A DNA stretch of 64,000 bases. Source: Blasia pusilla. Taxonomy: Eukaryota > Marchantiophyta > Marchantiopsida > Blasiales. Where the stretch lies: positions 61,256,001 through 61,320,000 of the forward strand of contig CM114271.1 in NCBI GenBank assembly GCA_050084515.1, given 5' to 3'. Under the pieces are notes generated by a model. It saw nothing but the letters and a program-made list of their open reading frames with translations. It did not search any database and was not told where the DNA came from. Shown one piece after another: positions 44,070 through 56,300 of this stretch. The stretch's first letter is position 1, and the number at the start of each line of letters is the position of its first letter. A program made the translations under genes and the position numbers.

Positions 44070-44480
44070 TGCTATCAAGGAATCCGGATGCTAGCACCCT
44101 AGTCCTATCTCACACACATACAAGAGAGGTGCTCCAACGGCCCAACATGAGAAAGATGGCTTAGGAAAGCCACCTTCCTCTCTTATATAGGGTTGGGAAG
44201 AGCCAAAAGGCTCTTCCCCTAAAAATAGCCCTCCCCTTGGTAACCTGTGCGCACAGGTTACCAAGGGCGGGTGACCTAGTCAACAAGTCACCCGGCTGTA
44301 AAAGACCTCAACATGAAAGTTATCAGAAACAACGTTCCTGACACAATGGACCTATCCTCAACCTCATCCGACACCGTGGGATAAAGTTACACTTAAGATA
44401 GTCTGCTGGCTCCTACGCCCTATCCATAATAGATCTCGGCTGTCACATCTGAGTAGCCTATCGGCTACTCAGATGTGACA
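44070..44480 (-). repeat. 5' terminal repeat (A-type) of M2 with a series of hairpins
   Basis: On the minus strand it starts TGTCACATCTGAGTAGCC at 44480. Going inwards it holds a hairpin at 44441-44480 (18-bp perfect stem, 4-base loop), an 8-bp stem at 44268-44294, a perfect 34-bp palindrome at 44234-44267, a perfect 10-bp stem at 44195-44218 (GGGAAGAGCC/GGCTCTTCCC), the TATA-like box at 44190-44181, and a 10-bp stem with one mismatch at 44153-44176. Its sequence is unlike the A repeat of B except for the TGTC start and the TATA-GG-TGGCTT section. Confidence 0.75.
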
Positions 44481-44484
44481 GACT
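44481..44484. other. Target-site duplication GACT, right copy (element M2)
   Basis: It is the partner of 29776-29779. From here the Helitron reading frame resumes (FPDMPQANFKRL). Confidence 0.85.
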
Positions 44485-46220
44485 TCCCAGACATGCCCCA
44501 AGCTAATTTCAAAAGACTTCATTCACACTCATATTTGGAGGAACAAGAGCTATCATATGACACGGAAGAATTATTTGAGCAAGTGCAATTAGGAGAAGAG
44601 TGTCTAAACGAAGGAAAACGCATTATCTGGGACGCTATACATGATGAGCTTGATCAAATATGCGCGAATGCTCACCTTTCTCCAACAGTTTTTTTCATCG
44701 ATGGTCCAATTGGAACTGGAAAAATATTTTTATATAATCTTCTCCTCGCAAGTGTAAGGAGCGCAAGAAGAATAGCTTTGGCTGTAGCATCATCTAGTAT
44801 AGTTGCCCTATTGCTAGACGAAGGACGTATTGCTCATTCGCGCTTCAAGATCCCCATTAATCTTCATGAAAGCTCTACTTGCAAGTAAGTTCCATACGTT
44901 ATTCTAATTAGCCTCAATTTCATCAAATCGAATTTTATTTCTCCAATTACTCCTCTAATTTTCTTCTCTTTTTTGTTGGTAGTTTATCGGTCCATAGTGA
45001 TGGAGAATTTGTGAGGCGATGCTCACTATACAGGACGAGGCACCTATGGCTCATCGTCATGCCTTTGAGGATGTGAATCAAACTTTACAGGATATCATGG
45101 GAGTTGTTTAAGATGATTTACGACAATTACCAATTGGTGGAAAACTTATGGTATTTGGTGGTGATTTTCGTCAAGTGTTACATGTTGTTCGTCATGGGGA
45201 TCGGCTACAAATTATCCAAGCCACCATAAAGAGGTCATCTCTTTGGTCTAATGTAAAGGTCATGAAGTTGGAAATAAACATGCAAGTTCAAAGGTTGGAT
45301 GGTCATTTGCGTGATGAACAACAAGCTTTTGCTGATTGGTCATTGGAAGTGGGAGAGGGTTGTGTACTTTTGCACCCTCATTTGGGAGACGACTTTATAC
45401 GATTATCATCAGAAATTGTTACTAATAGTAACAAGATATGTGATCTTAATGATTTGATCAATGGCAATTTTCCTAGCCGATTCCATGACATTGATTTCTT
45501 AAGAGATACGGCTATTTTGACTCTAAGAAATAAAGATGTGGACGACATAAATGCAAACGTTATGTCTCAATTTCTTGGAGAGGTAATCCTTTTTACTTCT
45601 CTCCTCAGTACCTCTGTAAATATTTTTTTGGGAAGTTTTATTACTGATTTTATCTACTCTCACTAATTCATTACATATTGTGTACAAGAGCATATTTATC
45701 TCAACGTCGACTCTATTCCGAATGAGGGTATGAGTCATATCTACCCAACTGCATTCTTAAACACATGCTTGCCATCTCGACTTCCTCCGCATCATTTGTG
45801 TTTGAAGATTGGTACACCAATCATGCTCTTACGAAACATGGATGGGTCATATGGACAAGCAAACGAAACAAGATTGGTGATTCGTGGATTCATAAGACAT
45901 TGCATCGATGTTGAAATTATCAATGGGAAGAATATTGGAGATCGCATTTTTATTTCACGAATTCCATTGATTGCATCAGATTCGGGTTTGCCATTTGATT
46001 TGCGTATGTTTCAATTTTTATTATTAATAATAATAGAAAATTATTATCATAACTTTTGCTATGATTAATAATAAGTCTCAAGGTCAAACTTTGCAAAACG
46101 TTGGCGTTTACTTGCCTACTCCTGTATGCAAGTAGGCAAGTTTCTCATGATCATTTGTATGTAGCACTACGTAGAGTACGGAAGAGAAGTTCCATCCACA
46201 TCACCATAGGAAAAGATGAA
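44485..46220 (+). pseudogene. Helitron PIF1-like helicase
   Basis: The part begins FPDMPQANFKRLHSHS and includes a Walker A-like sequence FIDGPIGTGKIFLYNLLL (GTGK-T position changed to GTGK-I), ALAVASSSIVALLL, then after a probable intron (about 44886-44982) a DEAP-like segment. Next come LMVFGGDFRQVLHVV, WSNVKVMKLEINMQ, LGEGCVL-like text, and after another probable intron (about 45581-45688) NTCLPSRLPPHHLCLKIGTP with IMLLRNMDGSYGQANETRL. It ends with KSQGQTLQNVGVYLP and DHLYVALRRVRKRSSIHI. This is the SF1 helicase of Helitrons. A stop after MGVV and frame breaks make it inactive. Confidence 0.85.
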
Positions 46221-46249
46221 CATTCAAATAAGAAAAATAACTACACATG

Positions 46250-49200
46250 AAATATAATATATATAAAATATTGAGATGAAATAAATTTGATTAAATATTC
46301 CATCTATGCTATCTCGTACTATTTTAAAAAATAATTATTAAACTCGATGATAATAAGGCTAGAGATATTGAAAAAATAAATTTATCCATTTGTGAAATTG
46401 ATCACAAATATATTTCTTAGGAGACACGTGCCCCGAAAAGAATTTACGGCACATCTACACGGGAACACACTGAAAAATGATCACGTCCGTTTAATGATGA
46501 TGTTTAAAAAAAACAATTGCACGTGTACGGTATATATGCATCACCGAGAAAATAGTTGACGATAGTGGTACTCACTCTACTTACGAAACCGAACAGGCGA
46601 AATCGACTACTTACCAACCAAAAATTGAAAATCGCCTATAGTCCGACCCTAAAGTCGCATTGCTCCGTAACGAATTGTTCTCCACTCCATTCCGCGACCT
46701 CCGTCCCGTCCATATATGATAAGATGAATATGCTATGACACGTATGGAGGCGATGGTGTATGAATGTGTGAAGGGAGCGCATGTGCGAGAATGAGATCCG
46801 CATAATGACGGGCCGTCGACATCCAATCGGGAGCCCGCATACTGGCGGCGGTGGCGCCGGGGCCTTATCCGGGGGAGACAGCCCGGGAGTTTCGGGTAAG
46901 AACCGGTAGTCGGTAGTTCGGTCATTTCCAACATCGTCGGATCGTAGTGGAGCTCCTCTGTCACGTGTGCACACGTGTCCGGCTCCTCGTTAATGATAAC
47001 ATGGTGTTGAGCTTGAGCTGCAGGAACATTACCGGGTGACACATGATCATTGGTGTGGCCCGTGTGGGGTGACTACTTCCCGAGTTCCCGCCCCGTACCT
47101 GCGCAGAAATGAAGATGGTGTCACAGGTTCCCCAAGTACGAAGTGGTACACTTCAACCTGGGCACTTAACCTCAGGTCTGCAGCGAATATACCGGTGTAG
47201 CGCGCTTTCTCAAGATTCTTAACAACCGGATACTGTCGAGAAAGCCTTTCGAAAGTCGTTTGTATTACTTTGTAATTGTTTCTCTTTCTAGTTTATTCTA
47301 ATTTGAACGGATATTGACCTAAACAGGAATATTCTTCGCATGAGGCTCGCCTTCAGTGAACCTGGACCGTACTCTGTTCTGCATCGCTCGCTGAGGAGGT
47401 TGGACAGGTGGAAAATGCGGAGCGAAGTAGCGAGTGCTCCGGGCTCGCTCTCCGACCGTGAGGATGCGAAGCGATAAGGATCGCGGCGATTTGAAGGCGT
47501 CGAGAGGATTGTGCCATCCGATCGGTCGAGGGTCCAGAAGCGGTGAAGGCGTATCGTGAAGCGCAGGTGTCCCGGTAGAGGTGACACGACGGGATCGAGA
47601 TATCCCCGAATTCGCGAATTGGAGTTCCTGAATCGTGAGAAGCTTGCGCGTGTGGGAAAGTATAAAGCACAAGCGGAGGAGAATTCGGAACGGAACTACG
47701 GCAGAGGAGGCGCTGATACGCGCGTACGAGGAGTGGACGCTGATCGCGTTGTTGTAACGTTCTCTGTTTCGCGGGCGGGCCAGAAACAGGAAAGAGCGGG
47801 TCCGAGGGTCACTGGGCTTTGGGGATCGGGGAGGACATGCTGGGCGATGCGCCGAGACCCGGCGCTTCTTCCATCGCACGCAACGCCAGAAGAGGCTCTC
47901 TGACCGCCGTTACAATAAGATTTGACGAGACGGAAGCCATACGCATCTCCATACGAAGAGCCTATATACAAGCCGCCCGCCGTCCGCTAACCGGCGTTTC
48001 TTGGCCACGCCTAGAATCGCCGGAAGACCTACGCCGAATACCTGCGCAGTAGTTGTTGGAGCGAGAGGAGGAACGAACTCGCTCCATATGACTCATGTGG
48101 AGCGGATGGAAAGCGAGCTTTTGTGCGGAGCCTTGTCGTCATCAGTGGTCGGGAGCTGTTTACCGATGCCCCTACCAACGTCCGGGGAGAACCGGCGTTA
48201 GGTGTTGAACTGGCCGGTAGAATTTGAGAATTTCCGAATCAGGTCGTCAGTTACCGGCCAAAAACCGAGGGCTCAGGGAGGGTGTCCTTCGTATTCGTAT
48301 CTGTTTAGCCGGCTGGAATGAAGAAAACTTTGAAAATTGCGGTTTGTAGAGACCGGAAATGTACCGGTTGTCAAGAAAAAACTCCCCGGACCCTGGCCCC
48401 GACGTTTTGTTTTCGTAGGGTTTCTGTCGCCATTGCAGCAGAATAGTGCGGGTGGGTTTTGTCATAGCCGGCCATTCCGGCTCGGAATTAAAAAAATGCG
48501 TTGAATCAGGGGAAGCGGAACATTCTATGCTATTATTGGCCTCCTTCCGCTCCCTGTGATTCTGTCAGGTGATGAATGATCACAGCAACTTCGCTCCATT
48601 CATGAGATGGCTCCGCGATGACACCTGCCACGCCCCACGCCGAGAAACCACAAGGACGGGCCTGCCACATGCCAACCTAGTAGCAGGTTCCAAATTTAGC
48701 GACGCCTGTGGGACTGTGTCACTCTGCTCACCAGGCTACTTGTAGTTCCTTCACCACGTAACTGACAAGCCTGCTCCCTCCACTACGTGCGAGGATCGGG
48801 ACTCTCCCCCGGTGGAAGGTAATGGTGGCCGTCCGACTCTGCGGCTACAGTCCATCGGGACCCATACACAGGATCCAGCTGCCCCCGCCCGCGTCTTCTC
48901 GGCTTCCGAGTCACACGTGTTGGTCGTAAATGCCATCGTTGACAACAGAAGACATTCTTCCAGACTCTCCCAACGGCTGGATGTTGGCCACGGTGTCCCT
49001 CGACGGATATTCTATGGGGCCGTGCTGGCAGTACGGGACGACGGAGAGACGGTAGGAAGAAAAATACAGGGAGGAGCTTCAGAGTCCACTACTTCTTATG
49101 ACTCCAGAGTCCGGACCAGACCGCTAGGACGGACCTAGACGACAACTAGTCCCAAAAATAGCTCTGGTGTTTAACTACCTGCACCGTTAGATGTCGCATC

Positions 49201-49580
49201 CAGCGAGCGGATTACTGCGCAGGCAGAGGTACGTGGCGACGGATAAGTAACTACGGCAGCTACGACTAGCTCTAACGGAGGACGGTGTATCATATCGTAC
49301 GTGACGAGTTCGTTTCAACTAGATTGGCGCTCCGACTGCGACTTGGCGCGTGCGCAGCGTGGGACGCAGTCACCCCTCATCATACCACAGTATGGGGGCC
49401 GACCGTGGCTGGCGGTCCCAAGCTCCTCCCCTTCCCCGCAACTCCCTGGACTACAGTCCCACCCGGTTTGCAAAATGTGACAGTCGCGCGGATTCGAAAT
49501 TCGTGCTGCCGGGAGAGGGAAGTGAGGGGAGAGAGGAGGAAGAGGAAGAAGAAAAGACGTGGGGAGTCGACAAGGTGGGG
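46250..49580. other. Region without a recognised gene upstream of VIH
   Basis: It is A/T-rich to about 46.5 kb, then increasingly G/C-rich. ORFs of 100-190 codons occur on both strands (47319-47879 minus; 48812-49138 plus) but overlap each other and show no family motif. The sequence may include the Helitron 3' end and distal promoter sequence of the VIH gene. Confidence 0.4.
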
Positions 49581-49587
49581 CGGAGAC

Positions 49588-49594
49588 TATAAAA
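49588..49594 (+). promoter_or_regulatory. VIH: Putative TATA box of the VIH gene
   Basis: CTATAAA lies in a G/C-rich context about 710 bases before the start codon, preceded by purine-rich GGAAGAGGAAGAAG-type sequence. It is the only convincing TATA-like site in this upstream stretch. Transcription would start near 49615-49625; this is inferred. Confidence 0.5.
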
Positions 49595-49614
49595 CAGATC
49601 GCTGCTTTGCGGTC

Positions 49615-50304
49615 GGTCAGTGCAGAGGAGACCCGACTCCTTCCAGGGGCTTCGCGTTCAGCGCTCAGCGTCAAAAGGCGGGACGCATTGGAAGAGAGGA
49701 GGGAGACGAGGGGAGAGCGAGAGAGGAGGGGAGGGGAAGATTGAATCCCCGCCCCCGGAATGGGTTTGGTAGCGGATGGGGGCTGAATCTCCATTCCACG
49801 GACTGTGATCCGCGCTCCCTAATGCGCGGACTGCGTTTGGTGGGGGAATTCGCTGAAAAGAGAGCGGTGGGAGTAGTTGGGGGATTGCGGGTGGAGTGGC
49901 TGGCGAGAGCGCCGGTTGTCGCCAGTGGATTGTGGGCCGTTCGAGGGCAGCTAGCTCATTCCGCAGATTCGTGTGGGGAATTTGAGAGAGGGATTCGAGT
50001 CGATCAGACGTAGAGCGTACGCGCTGCCTCGCGGTTTTAACATCTAATTCATGTTCATGTCAAAGAAGAAAGGCTTACATTTTTTTTTGGTTGGTTTTTT
50101 TTTTTTTTCCTACTTTTTCGGATTGTTTTTTGGGATGGGGGTGACGCAGATGTGTCAAGCGAATTCGGTGAATCTGTCTTGAGTGAGAGACAGAGTGATT
50201 CAAATGATGATGAGGGGTTGAGAGAGCGTGAGCAAGCGACATACGAACGTGAAGGCAGAGACATCCAGAGAAAGATAGAGGGGGAGTGAGAGAGAGAGAG
50301 AGAG
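49615..50304 (+). other. VIH: 5' untranslated leader of VIH
   Basis: There are about 690 bases between the inferred start site and the ATG, with long T-runs near 50080-50108 and a GAGAGAGAGAGA run ending at 50303. GA-rich leaders are common in plant genes. The long frame at 49285-50013 crosses the TATA box and has composition-driven Arg/Gly/Glu content, so I treat it as untranslated. A leader intron cannot be excluded. Confidence 0.45.
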
Positions 50305-53300
50305 ATGGCGGAGGAAGTTCATGCCAATGGAAATAGCAATGCGGTGGACGTGAGTCCGGAGCCAGAGCGGGGCCCGAACGGGAAGGTTACGGTCGGAGTC
50401 TGTGTCATGGAGAAGAAGGTGAATAGGAGCTATTCTACCCCTGCAGTAGTTACGAATCCCCCGAAATTGAGTCCGGGTTCTGTAATGCCCTGCATTGTCG
50501 TCGTATTCTCGAGTTTGCTGCAATTCCGACGGTAGACGGAGTTGTGAGAGCCTGCGTCTTTGTAGTTCCTTAAAGAGTCAGTTCACTTTGTCATATTCGG
50601 GTACGGTTCTTCTCCTCACTCGTGCCATCTTTGCACCATTTAGAGGAAACGGGATTTTGGCTGTCGATTGTCATAAATCTTCACACTTTCGGCCATAACG
50701 AGAGAATTTGAATTCAGTGGGGGTCTACTGTTGTTAAACTTCATTCATTTTTTTCTCTCACGAGTGCCCTCTGGTTCTTCAAAAGAGGAAGTCGCCTTCT
50801 GATTGAAACTTGGGTGAATCAAGAGTGGTCCGAACCAGATTTGTAGTGATTTCTTTGAGCAGAGTTAGCAGACAGTGGTCGCGCGAAATTCCCATTCCAT
50901 AAGTGCAGATTCAGGTTTCCTCCAATGGTAGGACAGAGGAATTTACTCCGCCTCTTTCCGATAAGATATCATCTCACGGGTGCAAATAGTTTTGTTTTCT
51001 TTGGTCGGACAAGAATTCTGTGGTTCAGCAAAAATGAGACGTCTACCTTGCACCTTGTGGGCACTCGGAAGCGATAAGAAAATCGATTATATCTTTTACC
51101 CCTGTACGAATGAAACTGCCATTGAATGTATCAACCAATTACCCAATTTTTCCACCTTCCGGTTAGGGAGCCAAATGTACTGCCTACCCGCCGGTGCTGG
51201 ACCACGCATCGCAGTGAGCCAGGAACGGATTCGATTTCGCTTGAAGCTAAGCTGCACAGCCTGTGGTCACATTTTTGGGGCCTCGCTTAAGAGTGAACGT
51301 TTGGAATTGAAGCAAGTATAGCTTGGGAATGTTGTGGGTTTAGACTGTCCGAAATATGTTTGTTTGGATCCGGCTGTATCTGGAGGGAATATAATTCGCG
51401 CTCGTTGGTTGCTCTGGCCAGGCGCTTTCACCTCCCATGACTGAAATTCTGAACCGGTTACAAGCTTTTGGAGAATTTGAGGTTTGAGCCGTATGAATCC
51501 ATCTGCCACTCTTTACGTCGAACTTGTATTGAATTCCAAGAACAGGTTCTTCTCCCGTTGTCGTCCAAGTCGAGTACGCATCAAACAACGTGCGTTTGGA
51601 GCTGCATTTCTAACTCTGGGCATCGCGGGTGGGAATCTTGCAGATCATACACTTCAGCGACAAAGTCATCCTCGAAGATCCTATCGAAGAGTAATCTCGT
51701 CCTCCTATACATGCGCTCTCCCTTCCACCAAATGGAAATACGATATCGTGGACTATTCATGGAAATTCGATATTTTGGACAGTCCATGTGCCAGTATTTG
51801 TGTGCAGTACGATAATGCTTGGGCTTCGTCGCTCATGGAATGCTGGTACTTTCAAGCAATACTAGAGGGTGACGAGGGTCGGAATGGGTGGGTGACTGTC
51901 TAATACAGTTGCATGGTTTGTGGCTCCTGCAGGTGGCCCATATGCGATTGCCTTATTGCCTTCTACTCGTCCGGCTATCCCCTGAAAAAGGCCACAGAAT
52001 ATGCAAAACTTCGAAAGTACTCTCCTTTTCCACTCTCGATCTTAATTTTCATGCGCAGGCAGGACAAGGCCCCATTCGCACTTCGTAGGCATGACAGCTG
52101 TTTAATTTCCATGTTTGGATGGGTAAGCGCAAGGTTTACTCTCGAGTTTCTATCTGCGTGTACGCGAGCATGAACTCACATGAAAAGTAGATCTGATGGG
52201 GCTTATGGTTTACTGAATCGCACTGCATTCTGTTTCTCAAGGGATGATTTCACCGAGGAACCTGATTATTTGCCCCGCAATGCAGTTTGTAACTTCACTC
52301 TGGATCGGTCTTTCTTCAATGCAGACCCTTCTTAGTAAATCAATTGAGCGAACAGGGCCTGCTTCATGATCGACGGAAGGTGTACATGGTGAGCACGTAG
52401 ACCGTTCCTAGTCATTGTTATGGGACACTCTATATTTTATCATATTGGTCTCGCATGTTTTGCAGTGAGTGACGAGCATGACTCGTTGACTTATTATGAC
52501 CAGTCGGATTCCAGGTTTACTCGTAGGAGTAGTATTAGTAGATATAGTCTGGTTTCAAGCGGCACTCTTGAGCTTTTTGTGGAATTCAGTAGTGGCCAAT
52601 CTCTCTCAAATCGTGCCTACTTCTGAGAGTATTTAGGTCTTCCTGTACTCATCTTCCTGTAGAGCGTGTGAAACTAGACTGACATGTTTGTTATGGCCTT
52701 GGCTGGACAAAGCGGCTGGAAGAGGTTGGGATTCCAATTCCTACATTTGCACTAGTCAACAGGGATGATCCTGATCAGGAGTTGGACTACTTCATTGAGG
52801 AGGAAGACTATGTTGAGGTGCGAGGAAAGCGGATAATGAAACCATTCGTGGAGAAACCAGTGCATGGTATGTGGCGAGTCGTATATGCTCTCAGATAGCC
52901 CAATTCGTACGATTCTAGAGAGGTCAAATGGAGTGTAATTAGTTTGTTGTGTTTTACCTGTCTTCAGACACTAGAGTTTTTCACCGTTGGAAGAGAATTG
53001 TCTCTCTCTTGTATAGCCCCACTCTGTAGTTCTGTACTGTCACGAAACCAACCTTCCAACTCAAGAAAACGTTCATTGAAGTCCAACTCAAACTTTCATT
53101 GAAGTCGGAGCTACGGGTCTCCCAATTGGTGTCCGTTATCAACTCAAAGATGTGATTACTCGAATCTGGATGATACCTTCGAACACAGTCCTACTGTCCG
53201 ATATGGAGAACTGGATGGAGTGAATGGTGCAGATCCCCACTTCATCTATGTGTCTTATGCCAATTTATTCGTTATCATCAGGAGACAATCATCGTGTGAT

Positions 53301-56300
53301 GATATACTACCCAAGCTCAGCTGGCGGGGGGATGAAGGAACTATTTCGCAAGGTGAAGAGGAGACATGACGCTCTTTCCTCTGAAAATGGCATCGATACG
53401 TGGTACAATCTGTAGTTCAATTTTGAAATCATTCATTTTACTCGCGTCTCAGTTTCTCTTCGTCCAGCTGCTCAATTTCTATCCTGAACTTTTTTAATGT
53501 AGGTGGGAAATCGCTCCAGTGAGTTTCATCCGGAAATACGAAGAGTGCGAAGAGAGGGCTCATACATCTATGAAGAGTTCATGCCAACTGGTGGAACAGA
53601 TGTCAAGGTAGACGACAACGTTCACATTTGATTCAGTGTTATCAGATGTCTGTAATGATTTTTCAAATGCCATTCGAGATACTGTAGGATAATCATGGAG
53701 CCAACTTTCAGGTTCATCTACAAATGCAAATATAGTCTTTCATATCATAATCTATATCTGCTCCGAGTTCGAGCTCACAGAGTTTGATTTGGTCCGTATC
53801 TGGTAGAGTAAAGGGTACAAGCCTGACAGGCATCATTGGAAGCATTGTGCCCTGGGCGCCACACGTTTTGTCATGCGGGGATAACAATTTGGTGTGTACT
53901 CTTGAAGGTTTACACAGTGGGTCCCGGTTATGCTCATGCCGAAGCGCGCAAGAGTCCTGTAGTTGATGGGGTTGTGATGCGAAGTGCTGATGGGAAAGAG
54001 GTATGATGAGCTGGACACTGGAACAGCACTTGTTCAACCATCTTCACAGGTGTCGTAGATACAGTTTGGAAAGGCTCATATCGAACTTCTAGCGTACTTA
54101 AACTGCAAGGAATCAATCACTGTGAAGTAGGTTGGTCATGGCTCGCTTGGAAATACTTGAAATGAATAGAAGACTGATCCAAGTTCTGATGGGTATACAG
54201 GTACGGTACCCAGTGCTGTTGACACCTGAAGAGAAGGAGATGGCTCGGGAAGTTTGCACTGCCTTTGGGCAAGGGGTAAACAAGTTGTATTTTTTTATGT
54301 TTTTCTATCTTTATTAGAAATTCTCTGGCTCAGAATATCAATGGAATATTTTTTACAGCCGTCGGTGGGCGTAACAGGCTTCATATTTGGTTTGTAGTGG
54401 CAATTATTGTCTTTTAAGCATAAATTTGTAGTTTGTAGTTCGGTGGTCTTCCTTTATGTACCGAGCATCTTGGAGGTTGTATAGTGGAGAGGAAGTTCTT
54501 GTTAAAGCTCATCAACATTTATATCACTTGCTTACAACACTGATATTTTTAAAGAACCCAAATCATTTTAACCTTTTCTGATAATGTAGTTTGAGAGATT
54601 TTCTTCACTTGGTTTGTACTATCTCGGATTTGACATGTGTGAGCTCAAGTGATTCAAGTGACACTGACATTTGTATTGTTTCTGCACCATTGCAGGTGTG
54701 TGGATTTGATTTGTTAAGGTCACAAGGTCGATCTTATGTGTGTGATGTAAATGGTTGGAGCTTTGTGAAGAATTCGTACAAGTGAGCTCCCAAACCATGC
54801 TCTTTTTAGCATCTCCCCTTAATCCTACCTTTTCTTATATTTACCCATTATCTGTCAGCTGTCCTCACCTTTCGTCCAAGAAGAACCACGATTGATTTTG
54901 GTCTTCACTTTTCCTGATATACCCCTACTAATTTCGTGACTGATATTTGACGGATCAGATACTATGATGACGCAGCGTGTGTTTTGAGAGGAATGTTCCT
55001 GGAGGCGAAGGCACCACATCTGTCATCCAAACCGCCACCATGCCTGCCATGGAGCACTGCTACTGCACAAACCATTATAGATGATGGGATCTCTAGACAG
55101 GGTAGCTCGATTAGTGGAACATTTGGGCGTACCGAGGAACTGCGTTGCGTCATTGCAGTCCTGCGGCAGTATGTACCTGGCACCTTTTGTATCCAAGCAA
55201 TTTTGTTAGCTTATCATGTGAGAAAATGCTTGCGTCTGAGTCCTACTAGAGTTTCCATCATATGCTCTTCCAACCCATGTGTAGAAGTTGCAGAGTGATC
55301 ACGGACAACCGTCATCCTGAAGAATTTGACCTGCTTTCCTTCCGAGTTTCGAAGTTCGAAAGCATTAACTTGTTGACTGTTCGTCGACAGCGGAGACCGT
55401 ACTCCAAAGCAAAAGGTGAAGATGAAAGTGACACACGATAGGTTGCTCAACCTTATGCTGAAGTATAATGGTGGAAAACCTCGGGCTGAGGTAAGGCGAA
55501 TTCAGAGCACTTCCACAAGGAGTGAGCAATGTCTGAACCTTGTCATGTTGCTTCGTTAGATACGAATGGCTGTTGACATTCTAAAGTACTGAAACCTCAT
55601 TCACCTCTTTGATGTTTCCCCGTATTGCAGGCAAAGCTGAAAACTGCTGTACAGCTGCAGGATTTATTAGATGCCACCCGTATGCTTGTTCCACGTTCAA
55701 GGTACGCAATTGGCTGATGCACATAGTCATCAGATCTACGCTGGCAAGGAAAATCATGCATTTATTCATTTATTCAAGTTGGTCACTGGACGTTGAACAA
55801 TTTCAAGGGGCTTGGAAAGTAGAGTTTGGTTTCTATGAAAAGCTCAAGCTGTGGTTTCTGGATCAACGTCTCAAATCTGTTCGGATGGATTGGAGAGATG
55901 CATAATTTAAATTGTTCGGTGGTGTCTTCGTGTTGATCCATTGTCAATTGACTTATATGGGCTAAAGAAATTGGTAGTAAGGGCAGCTCTGAAGTTTACA
56001 GTAAAGATTTATGTGTTTAATCAGGGACATCTCTCTTCTAATAATTACACTTCCCTTGGAGTATTTCTATCGTTGAATGGTTACCTTCATGGTGTTATGC
56101 AGGACAGGAAAGGAAAGTGACAGTGAAGCCGAAGATTTGGAGAATGCTGAAAAGCTACGCCATGTTAAGGCCGTTTTGGAGGAGGTCTGGTCTCTTTCCA
56201 TAACCTCTTTTCAGCCGATTGAGAAAAACGAGCTGCGTCAGAATTATGATTGCCTCCAGCTCAATGGCTAAGAACTGTACAATTCTTTCAGTTCGTGATC

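Larger units (their letters stand above)
29780..44480 (-). mobile_element. Element M2: gag-only derivative of the methyltransferase Ty3 family
   Basis: M2 lies on the minus strand inside the Helitron and is itself interrupted by element B (32136-42199). Its 5' end (44480 downwards) starts TGTCACATCTGAGTAGCC. Its 3' end at 29780 reads, on the minus strand, GTGCACGACA. It keeps the leader (about 43.95-42.2 kb), gag with two zinc knuckles and the start of protease. It lacks the protease core, methyltransferase, RT, RNase H and integrase. Without B it is about 4.6 kb. It must have been moved by proteins of another element, as for other gag-only retrotransposon derivatives. Confidence 0.85.
27780..46250 (+). 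mobile_element. Helitron split by nested retrotransposons
   Basis: The left part (27780-29779) encodes the Helitron-specific N-terminal and Rep domains, and the right part (44485-46220) the PIF1-like helicase. Between them lies the 14.7-kb element M2. Removing M2 together with one copy of the 4-bp duplication GACT (29776-29779 and 44481-44484) brings the two parts into the same frame across the conserved segment GKRLCD-FPDMP. That is strong evidence that they were one gene. The true ends (5' TC, 3' hairpin and CTRR) could not be placed, so the outer coordinates are those of the coding part. Confidence 0.85.

Noticed and set aside
49285-50013. 242-codon ORF upstream of VIH
   Set aside because: It spans the TATA-like box, is rich in Arg/Gly/Glu from purine-rich DNA, has no family motif, and an antisense frame of similar length exists.
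50980-51321. 113-codon ORF inside the first VIH intron
   Set aside because: It lies wholly within the 50419-51421 intron and would break the well-supported GVCVMEKK[13 protein letters not shown] junction.
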